Source: an uncultured Collinsella sp. (lineage in GTDB: Bacteria > Actinomycetota > Coriobacteriia > Coriobacteriales > Coriobacteriaceae). From it: a stretch of DNA of 17,014 bases. Of the stretch, positions 14,412-17,014 are shown in pieces. The first letter of the stretch is position 1. Every line of letters starts with the position of its first letter. The stretch is from contig UREZ01000037.1 in NCBI GenBank assembly GCA_900547025.1, forward strand, positions 1-17,014, read 5' to 3'. A program made the translations under genes and the position numbers. The notes under the pieces were generated by a model that ran no database searches, was not told the origin of the DNA, and saw nothing but the letters and a program-made list of their open reading frames with translations.

Positions 14412-16235
14412 TTACTCCTGCTCGGACTCCTCAGCCTGCTTACGGCTGCGGATGAGGTGCGCCACGCCGATGCACAGCACCGCGCCACCAGCGATCCAAG
14501 TGAAGGTCACGCCGTTGAGACCGGTCAGCGGGAGGCCCACGGACTTGGTGTTGCCGACGTTGATGGTGACCTCACCGGCAGCGGCATTGGTGCCGCTGTT
14601 GTCTTGACCATGAAGAACATTGTCGCCGGCTTTTCCGTCAAGCTTGCCGAAGGCGATGTCGGTGCGGCCCTGGTTGGACTCGGGAACCGCCGCAAGGGTC
14701 TTCACCTTCGTCTTCGAATCGTTATAGGTCGGCTTGATGGTAAAGGTGAAGGGGTCGGCCGTAGTTTTATAGTTGGAGTCGGGGGTAGCAATCTCGGTCA
14801 CCGTATAGGAGCCAGCATCAAGGCCCTTGACCTCAATCATTCCCTTGTTGTTTTCATCACTACTGGACGTAAATTTAACATACTCGGGAAGCTCGCTGGG
14901 ATTGGTAACAGGCGTAACAGACACGAGCTGGCCAGCGACAACGTGATGAGCCTCGTTGTCTTCCGAAGCGATGTACTTGTTCTCATCGTTAGACTGGATA
15001 GTGAACACAGCACCTCCAAGACCCTTTTCGGTGCCCTGGTCGACCTTCTTGAGGTTGAGCTTGAACGCAAAGTCGGCGACGGTGTCCTCGATCGTCGTGC
15101 CTGTGCTCTCGGCGTTATACGGGTTGTTGGAGTACGTGAGCGTGACGGTGTTGGGGTTGCCGCCCACGGTGTTCTCTGCGATGTTGTTGCCGATAACAGC
15201 GCTCTTGTTAAGCTTTGCTTTGTAGAAGACAACGATCTCGGTGTTCGCATCAATGCTGAGGTCACCAGTACCGTCAGCAGTGGCAGACTTCAGACCCTTT
15301 TTACCGTTAAAGTCAACGGTAAGATTTTTACCCTGGATTTTAACCTCATAGGAAGTCGGGCTAATCTTAGTGTAGGCGTTGTTGTTCAGAGCGTACACCT
15401 TGACTGAGTTTTCGACATAATCCAGACCCGTCGAAAGTTTATCGGTAAATTTGTAAGCATACGAGTCAAAGGTGGTGTAGTTGCTGGCAATCTTGCCGGT
15501 GAGTTTGTAGTTGACCTTCTGTCCAATCTGGGAATCGGCAACGTCATCCCAATCCGTCGCAGGCACAGTTGTAATGTCGTCCTTCGCTTTATTGTCATCA
15601 AGAATCTTCTTCTCGACCGTGGGGACGCTCTTCTTGGGGGTAATGTTCACCGTCGTATTCGTACCGTCAATCACGGCGTACACAGGAGAGGTGAACGCAT
15701 CGGTCGACTTACCGTCAGGCTTGCCAGTGTTATCAGTAAGGAAGAGCCAGTAGCCGGCGTCGAGCTTAGAAAGGGATGCGTCGCCCTTGGTTGTCTCCTG
15801 CCAAGCCGTGCTGTCCTTCAGGTTAGCGGCGATTAAGCTGAAGACGTTGTCGCTCGCGACCATCGAGTCGGTTCCGGTACCCTCAGTGTGGGCGCTCAAC
15901 CAATCGGCTGCATCCTGTGCGTTGACGCTCGAATAGGTATCTTGCTTTGCCTTGATGGCATTAACGACAGCCGTCTGGATTTCAGTGCCAGTGCCAGCCC
16001 ACTCGATGCCGCTCACTGACGTGGTCCCGTTGTCCTTGGTCACTTTCGCCTTGAAGATTTGGATACCCTTATAGGTCGTGGACGCTGCATAATCAGGATC
16101 AGGATCATTGAACGTCACGGTCGTGTTGCCCTCAGCAAACGCCATGGTCACCGGGGCCATCACACCGCCGAAGCTCAACGCTGCTGTGAGGCCGGCGGTT
16201 ACTGCCAGGCGTGCGATGTTCTTGCTCATGCTCAT
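14412..16235 (-). CDS. Backbone pilin, LPXTG-anchored (isopeptide D2 / SpaA type)
   Basis: This 607-residue surface protein is the likely polymerised shaft subunit of a sortase-built pilus. The start at 16235 is chosen for the strong GGAGGA site upstream; earlier ATG codons lack one. A signal peptide (about 1-34, ending AFA) is followed by an N-terminal domain. Next comes a D2-type region with TPKKSVPTVEKK, where a Lys of TPKK may be the polymerising residue. A Cna-B/SpaA domain starts at KKVDQGTEKGLGGAVF and ends with the E-box YTVTEIATP, typical of internal isopeptide bonds. The C-terminus carries the sorting signal LPLTG (encoded at 14520-14534), a hydrophobic helix and a charged tail (RSRK). 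Its base composition looks more AT-rich than its neighbours by eye, common for surface proteins under diversifying selection. It follows the ancillary pilin by 108 bp with no terminator, suggesting co-transcription. Confidence 0.93.
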   Translation of the reverse strand: MSMSKNIARLAVTAGLTAALSFGGVMAPVTMAFAEGNTTVTFNDPDPDYAASTTYKGIQIFKAKVTKDNGTTSVSGIEWAGTGTEIQTAVVNAIKAKQDTYSSVNAQDAADWLSAHTEGTGTDSMVASDNVFSLIAANLKDSTAWQETTKGDASLSKLDAGYWLFLTDNTGKPDGKSTDAFTSPVYAVIDGTNTTVNITPKKSVPTVEKKILDDNKAKDDITTVPATDWDDVADSQIGQKVNYKLTGKIASNYTTFDSYAYKFTDKLSTGLDYVENSVKVYALNNNAYTKISPTSYEVKIQGKNLTVDFNGKKGLKSATADGTGDLSIDANTEIVVFYKAKLNKSAVIGNNIAENTVGGNPNTVTLTYSNNPYNAESTGTTIEDTVADFAFKLNLKKVDQGTEKGLGGAVFTIQSNDENKYIASEDNEAHHVVAGQLVSVTPVTNPSELPEYVKFTSSSDENNKGMIEVKGLDAGSYTVTEIATPDSNYKTTADPFTFTIKPTYNDSKTKVKTLAAVPESNQGRTDIAFGKLDGKAGDNVLHGQDNSGTNAAAGEVTINVGNTKSVGLPLTGLNGVTFTWIAGGAVLCIGVAHLIRSRKQAEESEQE

Positions 16236-16343
16236 CTTCTTTTCCTCCGTTTTCCGGTTGGTTCTCATTCGATCGGTCATTATCTGTCTGTGCCTTAGCA
16301 TTTACTTCGCTACGTCTCGCCCCGTTCTCTGTGGGGTTGCCAG

Positions 16344-17014
16344 CTACTCTTTATGGCTGCCACCTCCCCGCTTGACCAGGAGCGCGACCACGATGAGCGC
16401 GGCTCCGGCGACCGCTGCGGCGGCCGCGGCGTACATTGCCATATCGCCAGTCGAGGGCATAAAGCCTCCGGTGGTAGTGCTAGGGGGTGTGCCGGTGGGC
16501 GTGTTGATGAGCGACGCCTCCAGGCTGCCCGTCGACCCGTCCGCGCTGTCGGCGCGCAGGGGCGACTCGGCCGTGATGGTGAGTTTGGGCTTGGCGGCGG
16601 CCACCTGGTCGACGTCCAGGCCCTCGGCCTTGACCCTCACGGAGCGCGTGCCCTTAAAGGCGGTGTAGCCCTTGGGCGCCTTAAGCTCGCGGACCTCCAG
16701 CTTGCCCGAGTCCACGCCCGAGACGGTCACGCGACCGTCCTCGCCCGTGGTGACGGCGGCCTTGCCCTCTGCATCCCACGTGCCGTCGGCCACCAGTGTG
16801 CGACCGCGGTCGTCGGCGATGCTCAGGACCGCCCCGGGCAGTGGCTTGTCGCCGTCGCTGCCGCGCTTGGTGAGCGCGAGATCCCAGGTGTAGGCGCACG
16901 CATCGTCGCTCGGCGTGTGGGTGAAGCCGGCGTCGCCGGACTGGTCGGCAAAGGGAGAGCGCGGGTAGCGCAGGTAGACCTCGTTGGGGTTGCCCTTCGC
17001 GATGCCGTGGCTGC
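16344..17014 (-). CDS. Ancillary or tip pilin, C-terminal part (cut by the window edge)
   Basis: The frame is open from the window edge (17014) to the TAG at 16344-16346, so only the last ~222 residues are visible and the true start lies outside. Internal ATG/GTG codons such as the GTG at 16793 lie within a domain and are not the start. The visible part contains NEVYLRYPRSPF and then a Cna-B/SpaA domain (LALTKRGSDGDKPLPGAVLS to LEVRELKAPKGYTAF), with Lys and Glu placed for an isopeptide bond. A short Thr/Pro-rich linker leads to the sorting signal MPSTG (encoded at 16446-16460), a hydrophobic helix and the tail KRGGGSHKE. Position ahead of the backbone pilin in the operon fits a tip or minor pilin. 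Met in place of the first Leu of LPXTG is a variant. Confidence 0.85.
   Translation of the reverse strand, partial: SHGIAKGNPNEVYLRYPRSPFADQSGDAGFTHTPSDDACAYTWDLALTKRGSDGDKPLPGAVLSIADDRGRTLVADGTWDAEGKAAVTTGEDGRVTVSGVDSGKLEVRELKAPKGYTAFKGTRSVRVKAEGLDVDQVAAAKPKLTITAESPLRADSADGSTGSLEASLINTPTGTPPSTTTGGFMPSTGDMAMYAAAAAAVAGAALIVVALLVKRGGGSHKE

Noticed and set aside
16236..16343. Terminator between the two pilin genes
   Set aside because: Only a CCCC/GGGG pairing of four bases is visible on the minus strand, with no T-tract; co-transcription is more likely.

Overview
The window reads as chromosomal DNA of a high-GC Gram-positive gut bacterium, most likely a Collinsella-like member of the Coriobacteriia. 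This is inferred from the gatC-gatA-gatB order, the small DUF6110-like protein paired with a P-type ATPase, the class C sortase with LPXTG pilins, and the general base composition. No rRNA, tRNA, CRISPR array or insertion sequence was seen. Nearly every gene is on the minus strand; the AraC-type regulator at 6296-7300 is the only convincing plus-strand gene.

Region by region (minus-strand genes are transcribed right to left). (1) 4-2525: a two-gene metal-homeostasis operon. A promoter overlapped by a perfect inverted repeat drives an 81-aa membrane-anchored protein resembling mycobacterial PacL/DUF1490 proteins. An 18-bp gap separates it from a P1B-type ATPase whose CPC motif is replaced by Ser-Cys-Ala, followed by an intrinsic terminator. 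(2) 2597-7300: two full-length ABC half-transporters (stop and start codons abut) are read divergently from an AraC-family activator. The arrangement recalls YbtA/YbtPQ-type metallophore loci, but the substrate is not readable from sequence. (3) 7365-8823: a solitary AAA_14/DUF4143 ATPase with a nuclease-like C-terminus and an unusual palindromic, tandemly repeated upstream region. (4) 8855-12490: the gatCAB operon for the tRNA-dependent amidotransferase. Genes overlap as TAATG, a strong terminator follows gatB, and GatB carries an insertion of roughly 60 residues. (5) 12629-12739: intergenic palindromic elements. (6) 12753-17014: a sortase-assembled pilus locus containing an ancillary/tip pilin (cut by the window edge), a backbone pilin with its terminator, a newly defined 50-aa membrane protein, a candidate structured RNA, and a class C sortase.

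Functional links: the pilin genes and the class C sortase form one covalent-pilus assembly unit. GatC, GatA and GatB are the three subunits of one enzyme. The small protein and the P-ATPase probably form one efflux complex, and the two ABC proteins probably form a heterodimer. The least explained parts are the small protein/P-ATPase pair, the palindromic DNA before the DUF4143 gene, the repeated hairpins just after stop codons, and the small membrane protein with a convergent structured RNA between pilin and sortase.
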